Of a DNA stretch of 64,000 nt, positions 1-10,900 are shown piece after piece. The DNA lies in the NCBI GenBank assembly GCA_002778195.1, contig PCDI01000001.1, positions 4,489,869-4,553,868 of the forward strand, written 5' to 3'. The notes under the pieces are model-generated. The model saw only the letters and a list, made by a program, of their open reading frames with translations, was not told where the DNA came from and ran no database searches. The position numbers were made by a program, and so were the translations under genes. Source of the stretch: Raffaelea ambrosiae. Its lineage: Eukaryota; Ascomycota; Sordariomycetes; Ophiostomatales; Ophiostomataceae. Every line of letters begins with the position of its first letter. The stretch's first letter is position 1.

Positions 1-75
1 ACGGTTGTCAAGTTGTATCGCCAGTTGTGTGCCACCATAGACACTCTGGTGGAAGAGGATCGGAATGATACGTAG
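1..75 (+). CDS. possible C-terminal tail of an upstream gene (partial)
   Basis: Reading from base 1 in frame 1 gives 24 sense codons and a TAG at 73-75, with a plausible polar C-terminus ending LVEEDRNDT. A TATA-like box for the next gene follows within 30 bases, which fits the end of one gene and the start of another. The stretch is too short to assign a family. It could also be an exon followed by a gtagga donor at 72, or chance. Confidence 0.3.
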   Translation, partial: TVVKLYRQLCATIDTLVEEDRNDT

Positions 76-98
76 GAAAAGAAGCATTCGCAAACTGT

Positions 99-106
99 TA
101 TATAAA
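99..106 (+). promoter_or_regulatory. TATA-like box upstream of the Q-rich gene
   Basis: TATATAAA lies about 134 bases before the ATG at 240, a usual promoter distance for a filamentous fungus. No transcript data support it. Confidence 0.35.
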
Positions 107-239
107 TGGCGCCGTACACTCGAGGAAACCCGGGCTCTCTCAACCGTCGATTCCGTGCAGATTTTCCCACAGCAGTCCGTCCGCGCGCGCAGGCTCGTGT
201 CCCAAATAGGCAGTTCCCTTGCTACTGCCCAACGCCGGC

Positions 240-1526
240 ATGGCTCGCCAGACAAACCCGCCCACCATCCCTCGACGTCTACACCCCCGGTACCAAGACT
301 ACGAGTTCTCTCCATCGCCGCCACCGGCTCTGCCGCCATGCACTTCACCTCCGCCGAGCTCCACTTCTGCTCCGCCTAGTCCGCGGCCACTGCCGCCACT
401 TCCGAGCACGAAGCCTGCCCGGGCAACCGAGGCCGACATTCGCAGCTACAGGAGACGGCCACTCTTGCCACTGCCAGACACAAATGGAGAACAGCAGCCC
501 TTGCCGAGAAAGAGACCACGGCAGAGAGCAGTCCATGGACAGGAGCAACAGCAACAGCACCAGCAACAAAAGCAGCAACAGCAACAAAAGCAGCAGCAGC
601 AACAAAAGCAGCAACATGGAACGCAAGAGCGCCAGAGAGAGCATGAAGCCCATGGTCGCAATACAGAGCGGGAAACGCGAGTGCGTCGCCACAGGACAGA
701 CGCAGCAGCAACGGCAGTGGCAGTAACAGCAGCACCGGCACCATCGCAGCATCGCCCAACAGCCGATCACCATCAGCAGAGGCGACCGTCTCCCATGGAC
801 AGCCTCCGCCTGCGGCCCTCCCGGGACAACCTCGTCCAGGTTGTCCTCCCACACGAGAAGCTCGCCCAGTCGGCCGAAGCACGCCTTCTCCTGGCGGAAG
901 CCAGGCAGCAGTTTGGACTGGCGAGAGACCACCTCCACGAGGCCTTGCGCATATCCATGGACGTGCTGCGGATCACACCCCATCTCGTCTCGGAGAGGCA
1001 TCTCTGCTCACAGGTGGATCTGCCCCCTCAGCACCACCAACGCCTGCTGCGCGACAAGGAAAATAGGGTAGTGGAAGAAGAAGGGGACAAAGACTTGAGC
1101 CAAGACCTGAGCCAAGACTTGAATCGAGACTCGGGCAGGGAAAACAAACTCAGCAAGGAGAGAAGAATAGCACGGAAACCTGTGGCCAAGGCGTCCAGCC
1201 GGACTCTGCGGGAGAAGACGTCCTCCAACATCTCGGAATGGGCCGCGAAGAGCACTCGCAGCCTGCACACAATGGGGTCACAGCAGCCACGGAAGAGAGA
1301 AACAAGCCCGCACAGTCTCGGGCCCGGTCGAGTGCGATTTGCCCACCAGGAAGACGCCGCATCCGATACAGCAACAACAGTGACAACTACACCGGAGAGC
1401 CAAGGCGGACGCGACCGGAGAAGACGGGTCCGAAAACAAAGGAGACAGCGGAAGGATGACGACAACAACGACAGCGACAAGAAGGAGGAAGAAGATCGCC
1501 GACTCTTCTGGTTCTTTTCCTACTGA
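240..1526 (+). CDS. Q-rich, basic hypothetical protein
   Basis: An uninterrupted frame encodes about 428 residues from the ATG at 240 (context CCGGCATGGC). Upstream the same frame is stopped by a TAG at 207-209. The N-terminus (MARQTNPPTIPRRLHPRY) is followed by a P/S-rich segment, then a polyglutamine tract at about residues 104-126 built from CAG/CAA codons. A central leucine/alanine-rich stretch around residues 205-250 (SAEARLLLAEARQQF) looks helical and is the only part with globular or coiled-coil character. The C-terminus is highly charged, with RRRR-type clusters and an acidic DDDNND run. I recognise no domain and propose no function. An intron or a different start cannot be excluded. 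Confidence 0.55.
   Translation: MARQTNPPTIPRRLHPRYQDYEFSPSPPPALPPCTSPPPSSTSAPPSPRPLPPLPSTKPARATEADIRSYRRRPLLPLPDTNGEQQPLPRKRPRQRAVHGQEQQQQHQQQKQQQQQKQQQQQKQQHGTQERQREHEAHGRNTERETRVRRHRTDAAATAVAVTAAPAPSQHRPTADHHQQRRPSPMDSLRLRPSRDNLVQVVLPHEKLAQSAEARLLLAEARQQFGLARDHLHEALRISMDVLRITPHLVSERHLCSQVDLPPQHHQRLLRDKENRVVEEEGDKDLSQDLSQDLNRDSGRENKLSKERRIARKPVAKASSRTLREKTSSNISEWAAKSTRSLHTMGSQQPRKRETSPHSLGPGRVRFAHQEDAASDTATTVTTTPESQGGRDRRRRVRKQRRQRKDDDNNDSDKKEEEDRRLFWFFSY
546..614 (+). repeat. CAG/CAA trinucleotide tract coding polyglutamine
   Basis: Imperfect CAG/CAA/AAG triplets lie inside the Q-rich gene and are read as Gln with scattered Lys and His. The tract is likely length-polymorphic. On the reverse strand it reads as a meaningless poly-Cys or poly-Leu frame. 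Confidence 0.8.
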
Positions 1527-1815
1527 TCGCGAACACACAAAGATCATCACAGACATACAAGGCGTGCTGTTGAGCGATTTCGTTTTCGGCAGAAAAGGAG
1601 TGCACGCCATAATACTAGAATTCTTCTGCAATGCGACTGTTCGATCTTGTGGTTCTTGTCCATTGCCCCAGACAGTAAAGAAACCACGCCAACGTGTACA
1701 CACATATTTTTTTTTCTTCTTTTTGCCAATCTATGCTTTCCTCTCCCCTGCCCCTCCAGTCTACCACTCGTACTACTGCTCCCACTCTCGTTCTCGTCGT
1801 CTTCTACTTCTTCCT

Positions 1816-2757
1816 TTACGTCGCCTTCTTGGCAAACTCCACCCGCAAAATCAAATGCTTGAAACCGAACCCGTCCATCTTGGCGCATGCCTTGACCGCG
1901 TCCGTCCGGTCCGCAAAGCTCACAAACGCAAAACCCTTGGCCAGGCCCGTGTCCCGATCCTTGGCCAGAAACACGCGCGTGACCCGCCCGAAGCGCTCAA
2001 ACATGTCCCGCAGCTCCTGCTCCTCGGCCAGCTCCGACACGTTGGTGACGCGCAGCGTGGCAAAGTCGTCCCGCTCGCCGTACTTGCTGCCGCCGCCCGC
2101 CGCGCTGCCGGGCCCGCCCATGCGGTCGCCCGCCGCGGCCCCGCGGTCGCCGCGGAGGGCGGGAGGCACGTAGGAGCCCTTCTTGCCGGCGGCGCCGTCG
2201 GGTGCGTGCAGGGCAGCCTTGGTGGCGGCGCCGACCTCGCCGCCGGCCTCCAGGTCGTCGCCCGCGGTGGTCTCGCCAATGGGCGCCATGGTGTCCTTGT
2301 AGGGACAGCGGGCCGTGAAATGCTCGCCGTTGCAGATACGGCACTTGACCTTCTTGTCCTTGAGCTTCTCCTTGAGCGCGTTGGCGTTGGGGTCCTTGGA
2401 CTCGTCCTTGGCGTCCTTGCGCCAGTTGGCGCTGGGCCGGAAGATGAGGTTCTCGGCCACCGACGTCGTATCCGGCGCCGGGCCGGCGCCGTCCTTGGCT
2501 GACAGACCCAGCTTCGTCCAGTGCTTGCGGTCGGCCACGCGCGGGTTGACCACCTCGCGATGCGTGATGAAGCGGATGCGGCGGGTCGTCTTCACTTTCT
2601 GGCCCTGCTCGTTGAGGCGGTACGAGATGGTCGTCTTGGTGCCGTCCTTGTTGCTGATCGTCTGTGGGGGCGGAAGCTCGGTCGAGACAGCCTCGTCATT
2701 GTCATCGTCGTCAGCCCAGTCGTGCTTGGGCCGGTTGGCCAGTGTTGCGGTCGACAT
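1816..2757 (-). CDS. TIF35: translation initiation factor eIF3 subunit g
   Basis: The single-exon frame encodes 313 residues and starts at the ATG at 2757-2755. It is the eIF3 subunit g RNA-binding protein (Tif35 in yeast), which acts in the cytoplasm during 43S assembly, scanning and reinitiation. The N-terminal part (LANRPKHDWADDD, then SNKDGTKTTISYR) is the conserved eIF3g region. A zinc knuckle C-x2-C-x3-H-x4-C lies near residues 137-150 (KCRICNGEHFTARC). A C-terminal RRM spans about residues 225-310, with RNP2 LRVTNV and RNP1 KGFAFVSF, and the protein ends in EFAKKAT as is usual for the family. Length and architecture are standard. A long ORF on the opposite strand is a codon-bias shadow. 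Confidence 0.95.
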   Translation of the reverse strand: MSTATLANRPKHDWADDDDNDEAVSTELPPPQTISNKDGTKTTISYRLNEQGQKVKTTRRIRFITHREVVNPRVADRKHWTKLGLSAKDGAGPAPDTTSVAENLIFRPSANWRKDAKDESKDPNANALKEKLKDKKVKCRICNGEHFTARCPYKDTMAPIGETTAGDDLEAGGEVGAATKAALHAPDGAAGKKGSYVPPALRGDRGAAAGDRMGGPGSAAGGGSKYGERDDFATLRVTNVSELAEEQELRDMFERFGRVTRVFLAKDRDTGLAKGFAFVSFADRTDAVKACAKMDGFGFKHLILRVEFAKKAT

Positions 2758-3589
2758 CTTGTCTTTCTTTTTTTTTGGGTGTGTTTAAACCGGTGGAAGG
2801 TGGGGGGTTCGAAGTATGGGGTTTCTCTTTTTCGTTGTTGCAATTCCGACTATTTCAAAGTCTTCCTCGTATCTGAATTTCTGTGTTCTACACGAATATC
2901 GTCGTCAGAGTGTGTGGTGGCTCGTCGCAGGGTCGTCGACGAAGATTTTGGTGATGGATTTCGCCTTTTTCGTCGATTTGTGTGAATTTCTGTGTTTCTG
3001 GATTTTATTTTTTGCCCGCTCAATAAAGTGTGGGGCAAGTTTCAGAGGTACTTCTCCTATTAAATTGCTAGCAAGATACTTTGCGTGTCGGTCGCGGTTC
3101 TACGTGTAGACTAGCCGGACCAAATCGAATCTCACTTGCTTAGTCAATATTTTCGCCTTCGCGAAGAAACACCTAACTCCGGCCGCCTAGAGTTACAATA
3201 TGCTTTGAATTGCTCATTACCCAACATTACGACTAGGACGATTCGTTACGGCAGATAAAATACACGATATACAACAAATGAAAAGAAAACGACAAAAAAA
3301 GGGAAGGACAACAAAGAAAATCCCAGTGAATGAATGACCTCTAATGAACCATCTTTCCCAAGAATCAAAAGCTGGCCAGTGTATGTTGAAGCAAGTAAAG
3401 CGATCACCATGCGCCCATTCCAAAACAAAACAAATGCAACACAGAGAAGGTCGCTGGCTCATAAAGACACGGATATCGAAGAAGGTAACGTAAAAATAAC
3501 CAGAAACGAAAAGAAATCACAGCAAACGAGTGTATATGTATACAACAGTTACAAATCGACAGCGAAGAGTCACACGTATGACTCGCCCC
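2758..3589. other. intergenic: eIF3g promoter side and PH-gene 3' side
   Basis: This is AT-richer non-coding sequence with T-rich and A-rich runs. It should hold the eIF3g 5' leader at its left and the 3' UTR of the PH-domain gene at its right. I see no conserved ORF or RNA gene in it. Confidence 0.6.
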
Positions 3590-6500
3590 TCACATATCGA
3601 GGGCGTTGCGTCGGTTTGCAACTTCGGGGTATTGATTAGGCAGTGGTGGCAGCGCACAGGTTGGTGGCGGTGCGGGAGGCGGGAGGGCCGGGCCCTCTGT
3701 CAGCTGCGGCATGCTCTTACGGCCGAAGAGGCCCTTGGCAGAACCCGACTGGGAACGTAAGCCGGCGCTGGATGCAGAAGGACGCAGAGATGGAGGTGGC
3801 GGCTTGACCAAGCGACGGCCGCGCGTCGTTTCGATAGTGCGGTCTGTGGCATAGGACGCTGCTGCCGAGGGCGACCGAACAATGCCACGTCCAGGTTGAG
3901 AGGCGTAAGCACTGGGCCGGCCATACCGGTGGCTGCCTGCTCGTCGCACAGAAGGCGGTGGTGATGAGCTTGCTTGACCTCCGCTCCCGTATGAGCCCAT
4001 GGCCGAACGCGCGCGTGGAACGGCAAGCCCTGCAGGTTCCACGTCAACAGTGTGGCGCCCGTCGCCAGCGATTCTTTGAGAATGCATGGGCATCACAAGC
4101 CGTTTCACCTCGCTCCGGTCGGAGACACCATCTGCTAGCTGGGAAGATATTGGCATGTTTGAATTCCGCCTCGGGCTTGCATGTACGGTGACATGCACCT
4201 GCGTCACGTTTGATGGCCGCTGTTGTACATCGGCGTCGCCCTGGTGAGATGTAGACCATAGGGCAGGATTCTGTTCAGGAGCCGTGGGGGAGACGGTGTT
4301 GTTGTCAGTATCGTTTGCTGGGTGAGATGCATCCCGAGACCGCGGGAGCGGTGTGGCGAGTGGAGACGGCTGGTCGGCCACGATTGACAGAGGCCGCGAG
4401 AATGCCAGTGCTGGCGGCGGCGGCCGGCGTACGCTGGCTCTGACGGGAGGATGCTGTGGGGCCATATTTCTTGTCGCCGCTGGTGCAGAAGCTGGTGCCG
4501 CACCTTTAGGGGGAGGAGAGGACATCTGCTCGAGAGAGGGGGTCCTCGCCATGTTCGGTTGGCGTTTGTGGGGGACACTGAAGTTCGGGATACTAGGAAG
4601 AGGCTGTTGAGGCGGAGCGAACGGCGGCGGGTCCGGATGCACGCCGCCCGTTGCCAATGCGAACCCGTTCATGACGGCAGCCACCTCGGGCCGAATGGCA
4701 ACAGAATTTGTTGGCGGCTGGTGCGCGGGAGGTATGGAAGCAGTAGATGCTGTCGATGCCGTCGATGCTGTTGAAGGTCCTTGCTGCGCCTGGGGATGAG
4801 TCGACGCGGTGTGCCGCACTGATTGTCTTCGGTCAAGAATGGCGGGTGCATTTGGACGTAGTCGCGCCTCCTTGCTAGGGCTGCTGCTTTCTGCAACAGA
4901 CAGAGTCAGGGGCTCTTCGTGGCAGCTAACGAAGCTGTCGCGGATAGGCGAGCACGGTGCGGAAGAGCCTTCGGAGGTCACAACGGTGCGCTGGCCGGTC
5001 GAGATGTATGACAGGCGGCCGGCACTGTCCCGGAGACTGTCGAGATGGTTGCCGTCCTGGGAAACCATGCTGTTCGTCGCAGACATGTCGTCGTCGCGGC
5101 AGCCTTCATGGTCGTACACCACACTTGACAGGACGGACGTGTTCTGGTGGCTTGGGGATAAGCTAGTGCCGTCGTTGCCTTGGCTGGATCCATGATTGCT
5201 GGCGGCCGAATCGCGACGCCAGGGGATATCCTGCGGCGCAATCAGGCACGAGAACCGGTCGGGGTCGCGCACAACTAGAGTGCGCTGGCTAGGCTGGGCT
5301 TTAAGCTGCAACACGTTGTCGTCAGGCATGGGCTTGCCGGTCTCGGATAGGTGCTTCTTGCCGCCCAGGTGCTCGATCTCGCGGCGCAGAGTGGTGATCC
5401 AGTTCTCCATCTCGTCGGCGCCATCAAAGACCATGAGGAACGTAGAGACGTTTCGTCGCTCGCTGGCACGGAAGGGTAGGCGCGAGAACAGAGAGCGTGG
5501 CGAGTCGGTTGCGTGGGTGCCGTCTTCGACCATGGAGGAGCACACCTGCAGGACCCAGTGGCGGCCGGGGATCAGGTCGCTCGCAAAGGCAGCGGAGTCC
5601 TTGCTGATCTGCAGCATCTTCTCGGGCAGTCGGTCAAAGGAGCCCTCGCCGGCGTACTGTAGGAGAAAGCCAGAGGTTACAAGCACATAGATCTTGCTGG
5701 ACCACTCGAGACGCTGGGAATGCAAATGGGAATGGGACGATGCGGAGGTGTTCCGGCCATGTCTGCGCTTGGCAAGGTCGGCAGCGTTGATCGACTCGTC
5801 AACGGAGCCGTGTGGTGAAGACTCCCGGAGCGACACGCCGCTGATGCTGCCGTGGCGACTGCCCTGCATGCGCATCAACGTCTCGATGGGGGTAGCACAG
5901 GCAAGGAGCTGCGCATGCTTGATGGCCTGGGGATAGGCCTGGAACAATGGCGGCGGGTCCCACGTCGCCAGCGAGCCTCGTCTGGAGCGAGTGGTCGGCA
6001 CGGGGTTCTTGCTGCGAGCGGAAATGACGTTCTTCTTGGGTTTGGACGACGAGGACGAGGCGATCGAGGCTGGCGGTGTCAATGACGGCCGTCGAACGGA
6101 GGCCCGCGTCGGTGGCCGTTCTGGCACAGAGGAGGTGAGAACGGGCTCTTCTGCTTGTGGCTGCAGCTGCAGCTGTGGTTGTGATTGTGACTGCAGTTTC
6201 GGTTGCACCTGTGCTTGTGCTTGTGCTGGTGTTTCCGGCTGTTGCTGTGACTCCTGTTTCGGTTTCTGTGTCTGTTTCTGTTGTTGTTGTTGCTGTTGTG
6301 GCAGATGCTGTTGTGACTGTGTTAGACGCTCGTGCTCTTGTATTGGCGCGGGCGTGTCGCGGCATATAATCGACTCGTTGCGTGCCTGGGCGTAGGCAAG
6401 TGGCCAGCGTCCCAGCTCGGCCAGGGATGCGCGCACATCCTGGGCGGCCGTCCGAGAAAAGAGCCCACGGAGGCCGAGGCGCGATTCCCTGCGCATCAGC

Positions 6501-6706
6501 TTCTCGGGCTCCGCACGCAGCGGCACCCTGTTTTCGCTCGAGACCGAAGCATTGCGCGGATCGGGCGGGCGGGCTCGGCGCGAGCTGGTGTTGCTGGGGT
6601 ACAGTTGCAGCGACTCCAGGGTTGTGGTGGACGGCGACGTTAGCAGAGATGCGGGCGAGGAGGCCATGGAGGCCGTCACGGCCGCGTTGAACGTCGTCTG
6701 GTGCAT
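3590..6706 (-). CDS. PH-domain protein, large and mostly disordered
   Basis: One open frame of 1038 residues begins at the ATG at 6706-6704. The N-terminus is S/T-rich. A Q/P-rich low-complexity segment (about residues 130-185) precedes a pleckstrin-homology-like domain at about residues 335-450: it opens with the strand EWSSKIYVLVTSGFLLQYAG, contains PGRHWVLQV and ends with the typical amphipathic helix (GADEMENWITTLRREIEHL). The remaining 580 residues are S/P-rich with many basic RRP/RRSP motifs, as in cortical or signalling scaffolds. PH domains bind phosphoinositides or proteins, so a membrane-linked adaptor is likely, but ligand and pathway are unknown. Similar large PH proteins are widespread and unnamed in filamentous ascomycetes. 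No intron was needed to keep the frame open. Confidence 0.85.
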   Translation of the reverse strand: MHQTTFNAAVTASMASSPASLLTSPSTTTLESLQLYPSNTSSRRARPPDPRNASVSSENRVPLRAEPEKLMRRESRLGLRGLFSRTAAQDVRASLAELGRWPLAYAQARNESIICRDTPAPIQEHERLTQSQQHLPQQQQQQQKQTQKPKQESQQQPETPAQAQAQVQPKLQSQSQPQLQLQPQAEEPVLTSSVPERPPTRASVRRPSLTPPASIASSSSSKPKKNVISARSKNPVPTTRSRRGSLATWDPPPLFQAYPQAIKHAQLLACATPIETLMRMQGSRHGSISGVSLRESSPHGSVDESINAADLAKRRHGRNTSASSHSHLHSQRLEWSSKIYVLVTSGFLLQYAGEGSFDRLPEKMLQISKDSAAFASDLIPGRHWVLQVCSSMVEDGTHATDSPRSLFSRLPFRASERRNVSTFLMVFDGADEMENWITTLRREIEHLGGKKHLSETGKPMPDDNVLQLKAQPSQRTLVVRDPDRFSCLIAPQDIPWRRDSAASNHGSSQGNDGTSLSPSHQNTSVLSSVVYDHEGCRDDDMSATNSMVSQDGNHLDSLRDSAGRLSYISTGQRTVVTSEGSSAPCSPIRDSFVSCHEEPLTLSVAESSSPSKEARLRPNAPAILDRRQSVRHTASTHPQAQQGPSTASTASTASTASIPPAHQPPTNSVAIRPEVAAVMNGFALATGGVHPDPPPFAPPQQPLPSIPNFSVPHKRQPNMARTPSLEQMSSPPPKGAAPASAPAATRNMAPQHPPVRASVRRPPPPALAFSRPLSIVADQPSPLATPLPRSRDASHPANDTDNNTVSPTAPEQNPALWSTSHQGDADVQQRPSNVTQVHVTVHASPRRNSNMPISSQLADGVSDRSEVKRLVMPMHSQRIAGDGRHTVDVEPAGLAVPRARSAMGSYGSGGQASSSPPPSVRRAGSHRYGRPSAYASQPGRGIVRSPSAAASYATDRTIETTRGRRLVKPPPPSLRPSASSAGLRSQSGSAKGLFGRKSMPQLTEGPALPPPAPPPTCALPPLPNQYPEVANRRNALDM

Positions 6707-7400
6707 GGCGCAGGCCGACGAGCCGAAACTCTTGCTGGCAATTGCCTCGAGAAAGACGAGCGTTGCGAAGCGGAATCTGCTGTTGGTTCCGTTTGTTTCG
6801 TCTGTTTCTGTTTGTTTCGTGTTTTTCTATTTTATTTGGCCAGGACGTCCAGGCAAGAATGCCACCCCTCCTCCCCAGACTTGACGTTTTTGTTCCAGTC
6901 TGGTGGAGCTGCTCTTAATGCTGTTGTGTGGATGTCTGGGGAAGATCCAGTTGGAAGGGAGTGCGTGAGATAAGTCCGCTGGGATGTGTTCCGGGGCTGT
7001 CGGTGGATTCGCGCGTGGCAGGCTCGTGTAAGTCGACAACGAATGTGAAGCACTAAAATAAAAAAGTGACGATGATCGTGGGGATTAGGTAAAAAAGCAA
7101 AAAAGGCACAAGCGATCAACGATGCAGAACAAAGGGATGCAGAATAAAAGGTGAGAGGGAAAAATAAAAATAGAAAATAAAAAGAACAAGAAATATGAGT
7201 ATGACACAGGGAGATTTGAGTTTCCAGTTTACGACAACTGGGAGTGGACTGACACGACGACGCAAGAAACAAGACGTTTGAACGCGCAGGGGGTGGCAGG
7301 AGGCGACCAAGAAGGGGGGCGACCAGGGGGGTAATTGGCCTGGCGGGCAATAGTGCAATAGCGCCGACGAGGGTTGGACGAGGGTGGACGGTGAGGAGAG

Positions 7401-7417
7401 GTGTGTGTGTGTGTGTG
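7401..7417. repeat. GT dinucleotide microsatellite
   Basis: A pure GT run of 17 bases in the gene-poor region upstream of the PH-domain gene. Confidence 0.85.
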
Positions 7418-7940
7418 CATGTGCGAGGGTGAAGGGTGATATGGCCTAGGGGAGCAGGCGGATGTGAGCCCGTGAAGTGGGTTTCGGTGGGATTTTGGTG
7501 GGTATTGTCGATTTGGTGGTCAAGTGCTCCCGCGTGTGCTGAGAATGTGCCGAGAGTTGATCTGAATGTGCTGAGAGTGTGCCGAGAGTCGCGGGGTGTG
7601 CTGGGAGTGCTGGGAGCGTGACTGGGCGTGCTGGGAATCCTGGGCGAGTCCTGGGAAAGAGAGAGAGTCCGTGCCTTCGGGAAAGGCAAAGTGCCCACGA
7701 CTATCCACTGCTGGCACGACACCGCAAAAGCCAAACGGCCTCCAGTCCAGGGCACAAGGGCTGGCCGTTCGGATGCGACTGTGGTCCGCGCACTAGTCGG
7801 CTGGTGACAGGGTTGGCGACAGGGAAATGAAATTGACGAGGGGGCGGTTAGGGCCAGTCGCCGGAAACACTGACGAGGAAGAAAAATTTTCTGGTTTGTT
7901 TGAAGACGAACAGAAAGTGCACGATGCTCGAGGAGGCAAT

Positions 7941-7968
7941 ACTACAAAGTACATGCATACTATGTAGT
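7941..7968. repeat. 28-bp imperfect palindrome centred on ATGCAT
   Basis: The segment opens with ACTACAAAGTA and closes with TACTATGTAGT. Reverse complementing restores the same sequence except for two mismatched pairs. It belongs to a family of TACTTTGTA/ACATAGTA words scattered through the intergenic DNA. Confidence 0.65.
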
Positions 7969-10900
7969 ATATAGTTAGTATGTGTATCTTTGGCCCACCC
8001 CTATGCAAGATGGACCATGTCGGAAGGGGGCCTGGGTCGCTCTTGCCTTCCTGGTGGATGCATGCGCGAGGCAAGATGTCTCGGTAGCTGTGCGCCACCC
8101 AGATGGGTCGCCGGGAAGGTGCGATGGGCAGCCAGGGCGGTCTTCAAGACGGTCGTGGGGAAGAGACGCAGGGAAAGAACGCTTCTGCTCAAAACCGGAA
8201 GCCACGATTGTCTGTCTGGCCTGCGTCTGTGTCTGCATATATATACGTGCTACTTTGTATATGTATCCGCTATGGGTGTTCCTTACCAATATCAAAGAAA
8301 GAAACAGCAATATTCGAACGCCTATCATATGAATGCATGCGTCACCTGTGACAGACAATCGAGCATATGACCAAGACACGGAGCATCAAAACGCACCTCT
8401 CAGAGCCTATCGTAGAGGCATCTTACAGAAGGACCAAAAAAAACAAATAAAAACAAGTTGCCTTTGGGTGGCATAACAAACGGAAAGGCGCAGGATCCGC
8501 TCCTGGCACGGAATGCTCCCCCCTCTCGCCGCGCACACTAAATCGCCGCCGCCCAATGGGCACCGGTCCACGCCCACACTAGTTGATAAATCTAAACAAT
8601 GGGCGAGAAAGGCACGACCGGGGGTCGGCACCAGGAGGGCATCCTGTGATTGCCCTCTTCGTTGTCTCTCCGTGGGTGCGCCTTCCTTCTCTGTCAGCAC
8701 GACCCATATCCCGACTATTGCAGTACTCGCCCATACACCAACACCATTGTATCCAAATGTTTCAACACAAAAGTACGCATCCACTCGCGACGACAGTCCT
8801 CTCCGTTTTCCTGCAAATGGCTTTGTGGGCAGAGTCCCTGCTGGCATGCGGTAGCAATCCCTTGCTCTCTGGACGATCACTAGCAAGCGACCTGCAGGAC
8901 CCATCTGTCGACAAATCTGACAGATAATATGATACATGCAGGAGCAAGGCCGATCCATCCAGGCGACGTCGAACGCGAATTCAGGGAAATCCAGGAAAAT
9001 CCAGGAAGAGAATCTTGTCTTACACCGTAACTACACGTCGACGTAGGACCATGGTCTTTTCGCGTCCAAGTCGCGGTTGCCAGACGCCTGCATTGGGCCA
9101 CAGGGTTGCAACTGCGACGTCAGAAACTCGGGATGCTGTTATTCTTGTCAGATACAAGAGCACAACCTTTTCCCACCGCAAGGGACCGTGCAGTCCAGTT
9201 ACTATGATCGTTTTCAACCCAGCCCTAACTGCTCCATGCGCTTCATACTTTCCCCAGCCATCACAAATTGACTGTCCACTCAGTCCAACCATGGTTTGGC
9301 ACCTCCGCAAAAGAAAAGAAACGGAGTCATTGGCCTGTGCGGGTCCTTGGTCGTTCGCTGCGGTTCCAGCTTTGCAAATATTTCTACTTATGGATGTCTG
9401 TCCAGTGTCCACCGTTTTCACCTTCCGTGCGCAGTTAATCGCAGGGGTGGGAGGAACGAGCAAGAACCTAGCCCCTGGCTACTGGTTAGTAGCTGGTCTG
9501 TTGATTGGAGGATTCGGTTTCGCGCTGATTGACAAGCAAGGAGGGGTAAAAGAACCCGTGATATGGGCAAGAACAATACTGTGCAAGATACTCCTTGGTA
9601 GTACTCGTAGAGGGAAAGGAAATGGGGCATGTACGAGCTTTCGTAGTATGCAATCCATAGATGCTTCTTCACGAAGAGGATCCGAAAGGGGGCAAAAATG
9701 TGGATTTCGTTGATTTTGCGGCCCCGTTTTCCTGCAGTGCTCATAAATTGCTTTTCTCGCATAGTACGAGTAACTACAAAGAAGAATAGGGCCGTGTCAT
9801 GGTTGCGGTATGGTCTGCGGCATGGCTTGCGGCAAGCGGGCCACCAACTTGCCTTACTTTTTATATTGCACGTCGTTTATCGCCGCATGCGAGAACTATC
9901 CTGCCAGTTCATTTCCAGGTAGTGTCGGTTTCTTACTGTTTTTGGTTCCGTTGTCGGGGATCCGGCCGTGGCTGGCAACAGGCTCTTTTCGTCTTGCGTC
10001 TCGAGGCTTGCTTGCGGATGTTTCTGTTTTGTTTCTGTTTGTTTCTGTTTGTTTTCTGTTCATTGATCTGCAAAGTGCTGCTCTTGTTTCTGTCTAAGTG
10101 TCGTTATATGTCTCACGGAGAATACTTGCCATGTGTGCATTCTAGACTGCCGCAGACAACTTGTCCGGCATCCTTTGCTTGCTTTTTTTTTTGTGTCCCC
10201 TCTCGCTTCGCTTCGATCTTTCTCCATTGACAAAATGGCGCAAGTGATCCTATCTCAATGCAAAACGCCCCCAACTTCTCGTTGACAGGCAGAAAAGAAA
10301 GGCACCCCCAGTCCTCCTAGTTAGTGTCCCCTAGTCCTAGCCATCGAGCGTTAGACTGAATTGGCCCCTAAAAGACTTTTCCCAAACCCCAGGGGCTTAA
10401 TCGTGGGCAGGCGGGCAAAATCTTACATAGATAGCAACTACTTGAGTCCAGCTCGTCTTGCCGTCTTTCCCCTGGTTTAGCTACTCGTAGTTCTCATCTT
10501 GAGAGGGGGCAGCACCGTTTTGTCGGACCACCCAGCTTTTCGCCTTTTCGTATCAGCCTTTCAAGGAACAGGCCTAGCGTGGAGGCAGTTACAGATGGAC
10601 AGCCAGGGATTATTTCTTTCAGCTTGCAGGGAATCCCGGACCTGAACACGCGTTCGGGGGGAAGTCCTGTCTAGTGTCTCTTGCTCTCTGTCCCAATATG
10701 CACCGGAAAGGGGGGCGGAAAGGCTCTTTAAGACATCCGATGGATTGGTAAATGGAAGGCTGACCACGAAAGTTCAGCCCAGGCCCAGGGCTAGTTCATA
10801 TGCCCACACACAAGTTCCTTTTGAAACTACTCGTACATAGTAGACCCTGCTCGCACGGCGTAGACACAGAGTAGCTTCCTGGTCTTCCTTCCAGGGGAAA

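Noticed and set aside
541..614. CRISPR-like or satellite array
   Set aside because: It is a coding CAG/CAA tract with no spacer structure; no CRISPR array exists in this eukaryotic window.
1456..2502. 348-codon ORF antisense to eIF3g
   Set aside because: Shadow of the well-supported eIF3g gene.
6832..7755. 307-codon minus-strand ORF upstream of the PH-domain gene
   Set aside because: Composition is S/T/P/H-rich with no domain, and it lies where the 5' leader of the PH gene is expected.
9015..9713. 232-codon plus-strand ORF
   Set aside because: No domain character, mixed composition, and competing ORFs on the other strand; taken as chance.
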